A stretch of DNA of 40,069 nucleotides from Lachnospiraceae bacterium (GCA_016281085.1 JAEEHY010000013.1:1-40069); one strand, 5' to 3'. Positions 1 through 8,775 are shown, counted from the stretch's first letter. Notes: generated by a model from the letters alone, not told the origin. Made by a program: numbers and translations.

Positions 1-684
1 ATAAGATGCGAGGGTGTTCTGCATATTTCGAAATGCCAGATCCATCGACCATAACGGCGTTGAAACCTGATCAAAAGAAGTTTTGCCCGATGGGACGATG
101 AATTTACCTGAATCTATATATGGTTGCAGTACGTCAATCGCACCCCGGAAGAAGAACTTGGCATTATTGTCTGCCGGATCGCCTGTAACAAGTTCGATAT
201 TATAAGTGCCGTCAGTTTCGTCCGGATGGAGTGAATCAACTATATACTGTCCCTGTAGTGCACCTACCCTGTAATTGTCAAAGGAAACGTAGCAGTCTAC
301 AGCGTCTGAGTTCATAACGAGTGTATCATAAGAGATGACGGGAATATTTTTGATCTTTGCGTCTTCCAGTGTTCTTGACAAAGTGCTGCCGTCTATTGGC
401 ACAACAAAGAGTATATCAACGTCATCCGCTATAAGAACCTGTATGTCATTGATCTGGTGTAATATGTTGTTATCGGCAAATCGCAGTTCGACGTTATACC
501 CTTGTTTTTCTAAAAGTGTTTTGAGATAGTTACCGTCACGGTTCCAGCGTTCAATAGTCTTTGTGGGCATTGATATGCCTACAGTTTTTGCGGATGGATC
601 ATTTGCGCTGTTACATCCCTGCAGGACCAAAACGACTGAAAGATATGTAATTAACAAAAAGAGTCTTCTTGTCACAATCTTCAT
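1..684 (-). CDS. Sugar ABC transporter substrate-binding lipoprotein (XylF/ChvE-like), 3' end cut by window edge
   Basis: This ORF is absent from the supplied track because it runs off the left edge; I read 228 codons with no stop. It starts MKIVTRRL, followed by a hydrophobic segment ending in the lipobox VLQGC, so the mature protein should be a lipid-anchored extracellular lipoprotein. The rest fits the periplasmic-binding-protein type 1 fold of xylose/multiple-sugar binders: a first strand KTVGISMPT, then DILFVVPIDG, NIPVISYDT, VGALQGQYI and a hinge-region GDPADNNAKFFFRGA that resembles XylF/ChvE. The expected role is capturing a monosaccharide for an ABC importer whose ATPase and permease would lie beyond the edge. 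The ribosome site is weak; it lies 50 bp after the upstream small gene and may be co-transcribed with it. It is transcribed away from the polysaccharide locus and may not belong to it. Confidence 0.88.
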   Translation of the reverse strand, partial: MKIVTRRLFLLITYLSVVLVLQGCNSANDPSAKTVGISMPTKTIERWNRDGNYLKTLLEKQGYNVELRFADNNILHQINDIQVLIADDVDILFVVPIDGSTLSRTLEDAKIKNIPVISYDTLVMNSDAVDCYVSFDNYRVGALQGQYIVDSLHPDETDGTYNIELVTGDPADNNAKFFFRGAIDVLQPYIDSGKFIVPSGKTSFDQVSTPLWSMDLAFRNMQNTLASY

Positions 685-734
685 AATATGTAATTATAAG
701 GGTAGTTGAGAAGATTAGCAACAGCTTAGTGGAT

Positions 735-1007
735 TTATGGAGATTTTTTTTGTAATTGGAACTGATCGTAATTATGGATAAAAACGAAAGCCTGTTCAAG
801 ATTGATCGCATATCCGTGAAGGTAGCGGTCCGAATCCATATAGGGCATGCGGTATATGATGATGTTTTCAATATTGTCGGCTCCGTTTGACAGTATATTC
901 CAGTAGAGTCCGGAATTGTTGGAAAGTAAGGTTAGTGTCGATTCGTTCTGATCGATTATGGAGAAATAATCCGTATCGATGAGCTTGATATCTTTTGCAG
1001 TAAACAT
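735..1007 (-). CDS. Small 90-aa protein of unknown function
   Basis: The ORF track starts this frame at 1142 (135 aa), but I place the start at the internal ATG at 1007. It begins MFTAKDIKLI and is preceded on the minus strand by GGGAG six bases upstream. A good extended -10 promoter at 1074-1102 lies inside the longer reading and would give a roughly 60-nt leader. The protein is mixed alpha/beta in character and rich in Ile, Asn, Tyr and Asp. It has no signal peptide, membrane segment or cysteine pair. I recognise no domain. It sits directly upstream of the sugar-binding lipoprotein on the same strand, so a role in that transport or sensing unit is possible but unproven. Confidence 0.6.
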   Translation of the reverse strand: MFTAKDIKLIDTDYFSIIDQNESTLTLLSNNSGLYWNILSNGADNIENIIIYRMPYMDSDRYLHGYAINLEQAFVFIHNYDQFQLQKKSP

Positions 1008-1073
1008 GATAACTCCCGATGATAGCTTGTGTGATATATAATAGTAACAATTAACTTCAGATTGACAAGCCAC

Positions 1074-1102
1074 ATTATAGCAGACGTCAGGAAAATATGC
1101 AA
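1074..1102 (-). promoter_or_regulatory. Extended -10 promoter for the 90-aa gene
   Basis: On the minus strand the sequence reads TTGCAT, a 17-bp spacer, then TATAAT with an upstream TGC that makes an extended -10 (TGCTATAAT). The -35 matches consensus only in its first three bases, but the extended -10 compensates. The predicted start near 1067 gives a 60-nt leader ending in the GGGAG ribosome site of the gene starting at 1007. Confidence 0.6.
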
Positions 1103-1193
1103 TATGATATTTTGATGTTGGATTATGAGACATATGTGACAATACATCCCTCTCTGTTTTTATTCCTTTACTGCACGGTTCATGTAATGTTAT

Positions 1194-1199
1194 TATAAT
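1194..1199 (+). promoter_or_regulatory. Possible -10 box for the YfhO gene
   Basis: A perfect TATAAT lies 31 bp upstream of the YfhO start codon in the 222-bp divergent spacer. No convincing -35 exists at 16-18 bp (the best is CTGCAC), and there is no TG extension, so this is a tentative call. Confidence 0.3.
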
Positions 1200-1229
1200 T
1201 AAGGTACTCTAAAGAATGGGGAAAACGGT

Positions 1230-3815
1230 ATGAAGAAGTTTAAGCTTTTTGACAGCAAAGGCGCAATATATCTTTGCGCTTTTATAGTACCTTTTTTGAT
1301 GGTACAGATTTTTTATGCGATCTGCAGGATATATCCATACGGTCCTTTTTCGATATTGACGGGCGATATGGATCTTGAGTTTGTCAATTTCTATACATAT
1401 TATCTGAATACCTTCGTTTCAAAAAACGATCATTTTTATATGCTGGCCAAGACCCTTGGCGGAGACTATCCCGGACTTGCGGCATTTCAGCTTCATGATC
1501 CGCTGCTTTTCGTACTCCTGCTTTTTCCCGGGGAGAGGATAGCAGCCGGCGTGGAGCAGTACTTTGCCCTGCAGATATCGGTGGCAGGGCTGTGTACATC
1601 GGTACTGCTTAACGGCAGATATAAGAGATCATGGATGTCCCTGCTGTTCTCGACAGCCTATTCCTTCTGCTCGTTTTTCTTCGGATATCTGGTACTTACC
1701 ATTTATTTCGGTGCGCTTGCACTGCTTCCTCTTGTTATATATTTCTTTCTTAACGCGCTGGAAGATAAGAAATATGAAATTCCTTATATCATAGTCACGG
1801 CTCTGTATATTTATATTAATTATCATGTGGGCTTTATGCTTGTTATCTTCCTTGTACTTATGTTTGTTTCCCGCCTGATCACAGACATGGAAGTGTTAAA
1901 GAAGCTCCCGATGTTTATACTTTCGGGTGCCACCGTGATCATGCTGGACGGTTATTTCCTGATAAGGACCGGTCTTTCCCTTCTTGGTGAGAAGACGACT
2001 TCGGGAGCGGATTACGGTATATACAGAAGATTTGCGCTTAACCAGCTGTTTGCCAATCTGTTTTCGGGCAGTTCAAGGAATGATCTTATGCCGCTTATCT
2101 ACTGCTCCGTGGCAGCTGTGTTCTTTGCCCTTATTTATTTTATGTCAAAGGAATACAGCATAAGGGAAAAGCTTGCCAATCTCTTTCTTCTGGCTGCGGT
2201 GGCGGTAAGTATGTGGATCAATATACTTGATACGGTATGGCACGGCTTCAACAATCCCGAAGGCTTCTACTGGAGATATGCCTACTTCATAAGCCTTACC
2301 CTGATCGTTCTTGGGTATAAGGGCTTTATTTCCCTTGCATACCGGAGTGATGACAGAAAGAAATCCATAATAAAGGCATTCGTTTCAGCCGGAGTGATCT
2401 ACCTGTATATGGTATGGCTGGCAGTTTCGGGAAATCACTACATGGATCTTCCGAGACATATCATAAATGGTGTTATGATCGCGATGCTCCTTATGGGGAC
2501 GCTCATGCTTCTTGAGCAGAATAAGCTCAGAATACTCGGGCCGATACTGCTTCTTGTGATTTCGGCAGCCGATATGATGTACAATGCCAATGTGGTATAT
2601 ATGAAGCTTAATTCCTATGACGGACAGCTTCCCGAAATGAGCCGCTTCGTGGAAGATTACACATCGATAAAGGATGTGATCGACAGTGTCAAAGCAGGGG
2701 ATCCCGGAATGTATCGTATTGAGAAGGATTTCGACAGAGCGGTCAATGATCCTGCCATGTTTGATTATATAGGTATGTCGCATGACAGTTCATGTGAGAA
2801 AGATGAGCTTATCAACTGGCTTAAGAACTTCGGCTTCTGTAAGACGGAATATTACACGTATTATAACGGAGGAAGTACATCCTTTGTTGATATACTGTTC
2901 GGTATCAGGTACTATATCTCGAGGTTTGATGAGACATTGAAGCCTTATGATAAGCTTCCTTATGAAGGAAAATACCATGCATTTGAGAACGGATATGCAC
3001 TTCCGATGGTTTACAATGCACCTGAGGAATTCAGAAATTACGTTTTTGACATTAATAAGAATACCTTTGCAAAGCAGAATGAGATCGCCGCGATGTGGGG
3101 AAGCAAAAAAGATATCTATCTCAGGGCTGAGCCGGTTCAGGAACTGAGGAATGTCAGGGAGGATGAAGAGGGGCACTATATACGGACGGCAGATGAGGGA
3201 TATATTGATTATAATATAACCGTCAGCGAGGAAAAGCCACTGTATCTGTTCTTCTCGGCGCCGGACAGACAGGGAGCACAGCTGTACATAAATGATGAGT
3301 ACGTGGATCCTTATTTTACCGAAACACACTGGGGTGTGATCTGTGCGGGGAGATATGGCATGGGTGATACGGTGAAGATAAGCCTTAAGCTTATTGATGA
3401 GGATATAAGGATAACTGAAGCGGGCTTTTACTACGAGGACGAAGAAGCGATACGTGAATGGAGCAGGCTTGCAGGGGCGTTAAACGAGGGTATTGGTGAG
3501 CTTAATGAGATCACCAGTTCGCACCTGACATTTAGTACCAGTTCCGCTGAAGACAGGCTGGTCGTAGTGTCTCTTCCATATGACAGGAGCTTCAGGATAA
3601 CCGTTGACGGTAAGAGGGTGAAGCCGGTTCCTGCGCTTGAAATGCTTATGGGCATGGAAATACCGGCAGGTGAACACAGTGTTGAGATGAGGTATATTCC
3701 AAGAGGTACAGTAGTGGGAGCACTTGTGTCGGCAGCCGGTATCGTGATGTTTGTTATTTTCTTTTGTATAAGGTTCCGCAGGGAACAGTCTTTATCTCAT
3801 AATCATTCCGATTAA
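1230..3815 (+). CDS. YfhO-family polytopic membrane protein (GT-C type glycosyltransferase)
   Basis: This 861-aa protein has about a dozen membrane helices in residues 10-450, a large extracytoplasmic domain (about 455-825) and a last helix at about 832-852 followed by a basic tail. That is the YfhO layout. The first external loop carries GDMDLE, in the position of the acidic catalytic site of GT-C enzymes, followed by the aromatic NFYTYY typical of YfhO. In Bacillus and Listeria, YfhO-type proteins transfer a sugar from a polyprenyl-phosphate donor to cell-wall polymers outside the membrane. They work with a CsbB-like GT2 and a GtrA flippase; such a pair occurs here at 25381-26697. The start is supported by GGGGAAAACGGT before the ATG. 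Its 3' end overlaps the convergent gene by 62 bp. Confidence 0.88.
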   Translation: MKKFKLFDSKGAIYLCAFIVPFLMVQIFYAICRIYPYGPFSILTGDMDLEFVNFYTYYLNTFVSKNDHFYMLAKTLGGDYPGLAAFQLHDPLLFVLLLFPGERIAAGVEQYFALQISVAGLCTSVLLNGRYKRSWMSLLFSTAYSFCSFFFGYLVLTIYFGALALLPLVIYFFLNALEDKKYEIPYIIVTALYIYINYHVGFMLVIFLVLMFVSRLITDMEVLKKLPMFILSGATVIMLDGYFLIRTGLSLLGEKTTSGADYGIYRRFALNQLFANLFSGSSRNDLMPLIYCSVAAVFFALIYFMSKEYSIREKLANLFLLAAVAVSMWINILDTVWHGFNNPEGFYWRYAYFISLTLIVLGYKGFISLAYRSDDRKKSIIKAFVSAGVIYLYMVWLAVSGNHYMDLPRHIINGVMIAMLLMGTLMLLEQNKLRILGPILLLVISAADMMYNANVVYMKLNSYDGQLPEMSRFVEDYTSIKDVIDSVKAGDPGMYRIEKDFDRAVNDPAMFDYIGMSHDSSCEKDELINWLKNFGFCKTEYYTYYNGGSTSFVDILFGIRYYISRFDETLKPYDKLPYEGKYHAFENGYALPMVYNAPEEFRNYVFDINKNTFAKQNEIAAMWGSKKDIYLRAEPVQELRNVREDEEGHYIRTADEGYIDYNITVSEEKPLYLFFSAPDRQGAQLYINDEYVDPYFTETHWGVICAGRYGMGDTVKISLKLIDEDIRITEAGFYYEDEEAIREWSRLAGALNEGIGELNEITSSHLTFSTSSAEDRLVVVSLPYDRSFRITVDGKRVKPVPALEMLMGMEIPAGEHSVEMRYIPRGTVVGALVSAAGIVMFVIFFCIRFRREQSLSHNHSD

Positions 3816-5541
3816 CGTAATCGAGCAGATAACCGCCGATCTCGTTCTCATTGGGAGCGGGGTCGGCTTCTATATCTCCGCAGCTTAAATAGCTTCCGTA
3901 CTCATCATTCAGAACAAGGATCATATCGGGATATCTGTCGGGATTCATAGTGTAGTACGGTTCCAGACGTTCGCTGTTAAACGGCGTCCGCCAAGTGGTC
4001 GGTGCGGCGCATTTAAGGTCTGTGCACATATATCCGAACGGCAGGATCCTGGTAATAAAGATAGTGCCTGTGCCGCTGTCTGTATTTTCAAGGTTCCCGC
4101 TCTGGCAGTATTTATGGATCGTAGAAGTGACTACATTGTAGGCAACGTAATGATCTGCCGTTGTATACAATCCTTTGGCCGGCCCGTATGAAATCTTAAA
4201 ATTGAGCATCTGTACCGGAGCATCGCGGTAGATGTTTACGAGTCTTAAAGTCATTGTCTGCACAAGACAGGCACAGATGATCGCTGTGCTGCACACGAGA
4301 AATACAGATCCGGTGTGCTTTATCGGAAGCATTTCTTTTGCAAACTGCTCCAGGATCAGTATGCATCCGATGCTTGAAATAAAATGTCCCATAGACAGTA
4401 CATACAGATATCCGTTTGAGGAGTAGCTGTATACGAGCGAGAATATAAGTCCGCTGAGTACCAGAGTACAGAACAGCTTCATATCTTTCTTCTTCTGCAT
4501 AAAAAAGAGAGGAAGTGTAAACAGACAGAGGGCTGTTTGAATGTATCCCGTATGCCCAAGTGAACATATGAAAAGATCTATGAACAGGATCACGTCCGCT
4601 ATGAAGATAAGAAGATAAAATGTATTGTTCCTGAAACGCTTGACAAAGGATGCGGCAAAAGTAACGATCACAAGGATATATGCGGCATATGCTCCGTACC
4701 CGAACACCTCATTTATTCCGATGAAGAATTTCTTTATGGGATATATGAGGCTGGTGCCGTGTTCCTCATCACTCAGTACATAAGGTACTGCCCGGAAGAA
4801 ATCGGAGAGTGAGACCGTGCACAGAAGGTAGATGAAAAACAATACGGCCGGTATCGCTATTCCGATGAAGGTATATTTTAATATTTCAGGAAGACGGGAA
4901 CTGTCTGCCGGCTGTGCAGCTTCGTTCCCCTTTGCGGAGCGCCCGGAACTGTATATTATGATACCGGTTACGATGATTACTGCCAGCCAGGCAAGACTGA
5001 GTGTCGGCAGGCTCAGTACACTTAATGCAAACAATATGCCTGAAATGATCAGATGATTTCTGTTCAGGCTCCTGAAATAATGGTAAACAAGAAGCATGGA
5101 CATAAGAAACAGCTGAACAGACATCGTGTAGTATGACATGGTGGCTATGTTCAGATGTGTATAGAACATCAGGCTTATTGAACATGCCAGAGAGGTAAAT
5201 ACGGAGGCATGCTGTTTGAGGATATTGAACATGATGACGGAATTCACGGTACTCATTACCACGAACATTATCCTGAAATAAAGGATAACCCCCGTGTTGC
5301 CGCCCATGATCAGATAATACAGGGCATAGAAGGGCAGAAGAATGACGGATGAGAGCTGTGTCGGAAACCATTCGTGCTTGAAAATACTGTCACCCGTAAA
5401 GAAACGGTGAACAGTTGAAAAATAGAAGGTTTCATCTGACCAGCAGAAGCTGTACATGCCCCTTATCAGCAGGATCAGAGCGCTTAAGGCTATTATAATA
5501 TATGGGTAGCATGTGTTGATTTTCTTTAGTGCGTTTTTCAT
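3754..5541 (-). CDS. Polytopic membrane protein, GT39/ArnT-like glycosyltransferase
   Basis: This 595-aa protein has roughly 12 predicted membrane helices over residues 12-430 and a soluble C-terminal part of about 150 residues. The first external loop holds WSDETFYF (D36, E37), the Asp-Glu arrangement expected of GT-C enzymes such as PMT/ArnT that use lipid-phosphate sugars. The later sequence is poorly conserved and I cannot assign donor or acceptor. The start is supported by CCGGAG about nine bases before the ATG. It is the only gene of the polysaccharide region on the minus strand and has its own promoter at 5633-5662. Its last 20 codons lie opposite the YfhO coding end. Confidence 0.78.
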   Translation of the reverse strand: MKNALKKINTCYPYIIIALSALILLIRGMYSFCWSDETFYFSTVHRFFTGDSIFKHEWFPTQLSSVILLPFYALYYLIMGGNTGVILYFRIMFVVMSTVNSVIMFNILKQHASVFTSLACSISLMFYTHLNIATMSYYTMSVQLFLMSMLLVYHYFRSLNRNHLIISGILFALSVLSLPTLSLAWLAVIIVTGIIIYSSGRSAKGNEAAQPADSSRLPEILKYTFIGIAIPAVLFFIYLLCTVSLSDFFRAVPYVLSDEEHGTSLIYPIKKFFIGINEVFGYGAYAAYILVIVTFAASFVKRFRNNTFYLLIFIADVILFIDLFICSLGHTGYIQTALCLFTLPLFFMQKKKDMKLFCTLVLSGLIFSLVYSYSSNGYLYVLSMGHFISSIGCILILEQFAKEMLPIKHTGSVFLVCSTAIICACLVQTMTLRLVNIYRDAPVQMLNFKISYGPAKGLYTTADHYVAYNVVTSTIHKYCQSGNLENTDSGTGTIFITRILPFGYMCTDLKCAAPTTWRTPFNSERLEPYYTMNPDRYPDMILVLNDEYGSYLSCGDIEADPAPNENEIGGYLLDYVNRNDYEIKTVPCGTLYKRK

Positions 5542-5632
5542 CTTTCAAACTCCGGTTTTTCTTTTTTTTAAATATGTGGTATATTATCATGGATTGCTTG
5601 AGACTGAAACATACCTGTTCGGAATAGTTACA

Positions 5633-5662
5633 ATTATATCATAAACATATTTTTTATTCCAA
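5633..5662 (-). promoter_or_regulatory. Extended -10 promoter for the GT39-like gene
   Basis: The minus strand reads TTGGAA, an 18-bp spacer, then TGATATAAT (extended -10 with perfect TATAAT). The predicted transcript start near 5626 gives a leader of about 85 nt before the ATG at 5541. The element occupies the 152-bp divergent spacer shared with the dehydrogenase gene. I see no equally clear promoter in the plus direction: a TATAGT at 5671 lacks a -35 and lies too close to the start codon. Confidence 0.55.
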
Positions 5663-5693
5663 CTGAGATATATAGTACAAAGGGGAAACGGTT

Positions 5694-7013
5694 ATGGATC
5701 TGTATGAGAAAATCAAATCGGGAGAGGAAAAGATAGCACTTGTCGGTCTCGGATATGTCGGTATGCCGATAGCGGTTGCCTTTGCGAGGAAGGTTAAGGT
5801 TATAGGATTTGATCTTAATGAAGAGAAGATCAACAGGTACAGGAACGGTATTGACCCGACCCAGGAGGTAGGGGATGAAGTGATATCAAGGACTACGGTT
5901 GATTTCACATGTGATCCGGCAAGGCTTAAGGAAGCCAGGTTTCACATCGTAGCTGTGCCTACTCCGATCAATCTTGACAAGACGCCCGATCTGCATCCTG
6001 TCGAATCTGCCAGCAGGATACTGGGGAAGAATTTGACAAAAGGGTCGATCGTCGTATATGAATCAACGGTTTATCCGGGTGTTACCGAGGATGTGTGTGT
6101 TCCCATACTGGAAGAGGAATCGGGGCTTAAATGCGGTGTTGACTTCAAGGTGGGTTATTCGCCGGAGAGGATAAATCCGGGTGATAAGCAGCACAGGCTT
6201 GAGAATATAAAGAAGATAGTTTCGGGAATGGATGATGATACTCTCGATCAGGTGGCCAAGGTATATGAACTGGTCATAGAAGCGGGCGTCCACAGAGCCG
6301 GAAGCATCAAGGTGGCAGAGGCGGCCAAGGTTGTAGAAAATTCACAGAGAGACATTAATATTGCATTTATAAATGAGCTTGCGATGGCTTTTGACAAAAT
6401 GGGTATAGATACGAGTGAAGTTATCGATGCCATGAATACCAAATGGAACGCTCTTGGCTTCAGGCCCGGACTTGTCGGAGGGCACTGTATAGGAGTCGAT
6501 CCTTACTATTTCATATATGAGGCTGAGAAACTGGGATATCATTCGAGGCTTATTTCGTCGGGAAGGCAGATAAATGATGATATGCCGGCCTTTGTCGGTG
6601 ATAATATCATCAAATATCTCGTGCTTGCCAATAAACAGGTAAGACAGGCCAAGGTAGTCTTCTTCGGAGTTACCTTTAAGGAAAACTGTCCCGATGTCCG
6701 TAATTCGAAGGTTATAGAAGTCGTAAAGCATCTTGAACAGTATATGATACGTCCGGTTCTTGTTGATCCGAGGGCAGATGCGGAAGATGTTAAAAAGAGC
6801 TACGGATATGAGCTGTCAGACATAAGTGAGGCGTGCGGGGCGGACTGTATCGTGCTTGCCGTAGCGCATGATGAGTACAAAGCCATGAGCCTCGATCAAT
6901 GGAACAGGTTCTTCGGAAACTGTGCAAATGATGAGAAGGTCATTATAGATATTAAGTCAATCCTTAACAGGAACGAGGCTGTGGCCGGAGGCTACAGATA
7001 TTGGAGATTGTAG
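5694..7013 (+). CDS. Nucleotide-sugar 6-dehydrogenase (UDP-HexNAc/UDP-glucose dehydrogenase, WbpO/TviB-like)
   Basis: This 439-aa enzyme carries the NAD-binding GLGYVG at residues 18-23, the middle-domain SPERINPGD and the active-site GGHCIGVDPYY with the catalytic cysteine at C265. Enzymes of this family oxidise the C6 hydroxyl of a UDP-sugar to a carboxylate in two NAD-dependent steps, in the cytoplasm. The NGIDPTQEV stretch and overall length are closer to the WbpO/TviB/CapL branch (UDP-GalNAc or UDP-GlcNAc) than to short Ugd enzymes, but sequence reading alone cannot settle the substrate. The ribosome site is AAGGGGAAACGGTT. The next gene starts one base after its stop, so the two are almost certainly translationally coupled. 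Confidence 0.9.
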   Translation: MDLYEKIKSGEEKIALVGLGYVGMPIAVAFARKVKVIGFDLNEEKINRYRNGIDPTQEVGDEVISRTTVDFTCDPARLKEARFHIVAVPTPINLDKTPDLHPVESASRILGKNLTKGSIVVYESTVYPGVTEDVCVPILEEESGLKCGVDFKVGYSPERINPGDKQHRLENIKKIVSGMDDDTLDQVAKVYELVIEAGVHRAGSIKVAEAAKVVENSQRDINIAFINELAMAFDKMGIDTSEVIDAMNTKWNALGFRPGLVGGHCIGVDPYYFIYEAEKLGYHSRLISSGRQINDDMPAFVGDNIIKYLVLANKQVRQAKVVFFGVTFKENCPDVRNSKVIEVVKHLEQYMIRPVLVDPRADAEDVKKSYGYELSDISEACGADCIVLAVAHDEYKAMSLDQWNRFFGNCANDEKVIIDIKSILNRNEAVAGGYRYWRL

Positions 7014-7014
7014 G

Positions 7015-7797
7015 ATGTTATTGGTAAATGCCGATGATTTCGGAAAGAACGAAGAGATAAACAGGGCAGTATGCGAAGCATTTGAAAAGGGCTACATTAA
7101 TTCGGCCACACTTATGACAAATATGCCCGGAGCCCATGAGGCATATAAGCTTGCAAAGGATAACGGATTTGCTGACAGGGTAGGGATACACCTTAATATA
7201 ACGGAGGGTATGCCGCTTACGGAGGGGATCCGGAACAATCCGCTGATCTGTTCCTCTGACGGAAGCTTCAATGCAGCGTTTTATCACAATACAAAATACA
7301 GGCTGTATATGGATCGTCAGTCGATAGACAGGATAAAAGAGGAGCTGGATGCGCAGATAGGACTGTTTCTTGAAATGGGATTTACGCTCCTTCATATAGA
7401 TTCGCATCATCATGTACATACCAATTATCCTGTATACCGGGCTCTTAAGGAGCTTGGAGTGAAATATGACTATGAGTATATAAGACTGTCAAGGAACCTG
7501 TATAAAGGCGGAAATCCCGTTAACGGGATATACAAAGGTCTGTATAATGCGAATGTAAAGAGGCTTGCGCGCCATACTTCATCGTATTTCGGTGATTACA
7601 GGGATCTGATGGGGTATTTCGGACTCGATCCTGCGAGGACGACTGACAGAATGCGCAGTTCATCAGGTCAGACGGATGTTTTCTTCGAGAAAAATGATGT
7701 TGAGATAATGGTCCATCCCATGTATGACAATTCCGGAAAGCTCACGGATACTGATATTCCGATGGATGAGCAGAATATCATACATTCTTGCCATTAG
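7015..7797 (+). CDS. YdjC/ChbG-HpnK family carbohydrate deacetylase
   Basis: This 260-aa protein has the family's metal-site motifs: NADDFG at residues 5-10, GIHLNITEG at 57-65 and DSHHHVH at 129-135, with a late VHPMYDNSG. Known members remove N-acetyl groups from chitobiose (ChbG) or from a hopanoid sugar intermediate (HpnK). Because it is coupled to the UDP-sugar 6-dehydrogenase, I infer that it deacetylates an N-acetylhexosamine or N-acetylhexosaminuronic acid, as nucleotide sugar, lipid-linked sugar or polymer unit. No signal peptide is present, so it acts in the cytoplasm. A strong promoter for the next gene starts inside its last codons. Confidence 0.85.
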   Translation: MLLVNADDFGKNEEINRAVCEAFEKGYINSATLMTNMPGAHEAYKLAKDNGFADRVGIHLNITEGMPLTEGIRNNPLICSSDGSFNAAFYHNTKYRLYMDRQSIDRIKEELDAQIGLFLEMGFTLLHIDSHHHVHTNYPVYRALKELGVKYDYEYIRLSRNLYKGGNPVNGIYKGLYNANVKRLARHTSSYFGDYRDLMGYFGLDPARTTDRMRSSSGQTDVFFEKNDVEIMVHPMYDNSGKLTDTDIPMDEQNIIHSCH

Positions 7798-7816
7798 TTA
7801 TGTTTGATGATATAAT
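7788..7816 (+). promoter_or_regulatory. Strong sigma-A-type promoter for rmlA and the downstream operon
   Basis: TTGCCA (five of six consensus bases) is followed by a 17-bp spacer and TATAAT, with TGA immediately before it forming an extended -10. The -35 box lies inside the end of the deacetylase gene. The predicted start is near 7823, about 83 nt upstream of the rmlA ATG. This is the best promoter in the window and probably drives the long export and glycosyltransferase operon. Confidence 0.75.
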
Positions 7817-7829
7817 TTTAACGATTATG

Positions 7830-7864
7830 AGTATCGGAAGGGGATAGTATGCCCTTTTGATACT
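7830..7864 (+). promoter_or_regulatory. 13-bp stem-loop at the 5' end of the rmlA transcript
   Basis: AGTATCGGAAGGG (7830-7842) pairs over 13 positions, two of them G-U, with CCCTTTTGATACT (7852-7864), leaving a 9-nt loop. It begins only about seven bases after the predicted transcription start. The following sequence is T-rich (TTCTTTGTGT) but not a clean T tract. It could protect the 5' end of the mRNA, act as an attenuator, or weakly terminate transcripts arriving from the dehydrogenase-deacetylase pair. The sequence does not decide between these. Confidence 0.55.
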
Positions 7865-7905
7865 TCTTTGTGTATTGTATTATTATTTTGAGAGGAGTAT
7901 GTCCA

Positions 7906-8775
7906 ATGAAGGGAATCATTCTTGCAGGCGGCTCGGGAACGAGGTTGTATCCGCTTACGAAAGCTGTATCCAAACAGATGATGCCGGTCTATGACAAACC
8001 GATGATCTATTATCCGTTGTCTATTCTTATGCTTGCCGGTATAAGGGAAATACTGATCATATCAACACCCAGGGATCTGCCGATGTTCCGTGAACTGTTC
8101 GGGACGGGAGAGCAGCTGGGACTGTCCATGGAATATGCAATACAGGAACAGCCCAGAGGTCTTGCGGATGCTTTTATCATAGGTGCCGATTTCATAGGTG
8201 ATGACAGTGTGGCGCTTATTCTCGGTGATAATATTTTCTACGGACAGAGCTTCTCCAGGCTGTTGAGACAGGTGGCAGAGAGGGAAAAGGGTGCTACCAT
8301 ATTCGGTTATTATGTAAGGGATCCGCGGGAGTACGGTGTGGTTGAGATAGATGATAACGGAATGGCACTGTCGATAGAGGAGAAACCGGAGAATCCCAAG
8401 TCCAATTATGCGGTGCCGGGGTTATATTTTTATGACAATGATGTGGTAAATATCGCAAAGAATGTTAAGCCGTCCGCCCGTGGGGAAATAGAGATAACAA
8501 GTATAAATAACGAGTATCTGTCCCGTGGTGAGCTGCATGTCGAGACGCTCGGCAGGGGTTTTGCATGGCTTGATACAGGTAATCATGATATGCTTCTTGC
8601 GGCGGCTGATTTTGTAAGTTCAATACAGAAACGCCAGGGTATGTATGTTTCGTGTATCGAAGAGATCGCATACAGAAGAGGCTTTATTTCAAAGGAGCAG
8701 CTTCTTGAACTTGCCAAGCCGCTCATGAAGACGGAATACGGCAAATATCTTACCGAAGTGGCCAACGGACTGTAA
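7906..8775 (+). CDS. rmlA: Glucose-1-phosphate thymidylyltransferase
   Basis: RmlA makes dTDP-glucose from dTTP and glucose-1-phosphate, the first step to dTDP-L-rhamnose. The protein opens [18 protein letters not shown], the nucleotide-binding signature, followed by [17 protein letters not shown] and GDNIFYG around the metal/sugar site. At 289 aa it has the family's usual length. I use the ATG at 7906 rather than the track start at 7870, because AGAGGAG lies eight bases upstream and the protein then starts exactly where RmlA proteins do. It is the first gene after the strong promoter. rmlC follows only after a 4.1-kb muramidase gene, and rmlB and rmlD are not in the window. Confidence 0.96.
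   Translation: MKGIILAGGSGTRLYPLTKAVSKQMMPVYDKPMIYYPLSILMLAGIREILIISTPRDLPMFRELFGTGEQLGLSMEYAIQEQPRGLADAFIIGADFIGDDSVALILGDNIFYGQSFSRLLRQVAEREKGATIFGYYVRDPREYGVVEIDDNGMALSIEEKPENPKSNYAVPGLYFYDNDVVNIAKNVKPSARGEIEITSINNEYLSRGELHVETLGRGFAWLDTGNHDMLLAAADFVSSIQKRQGMYVSCIEEIAYRRGFISKEQLLELAKPLMKTEYGKYLTEVANGL

Noticed and set aside
611-871. 86-aa minus-strand ORF spanning the gap between the lipoprotein and the 90-aa gene
   Set aside because: Out of frame with both genes and without a ribosome site; the lipobox-bearing frame starting at 684 is clearly the real one.
5671-5676. TATAGT upstream of the dehydrogenase as a -10 box
   Set aside because: No -35 match, and the predicted transcript start would leave only about 11 nt including the ribosome site.
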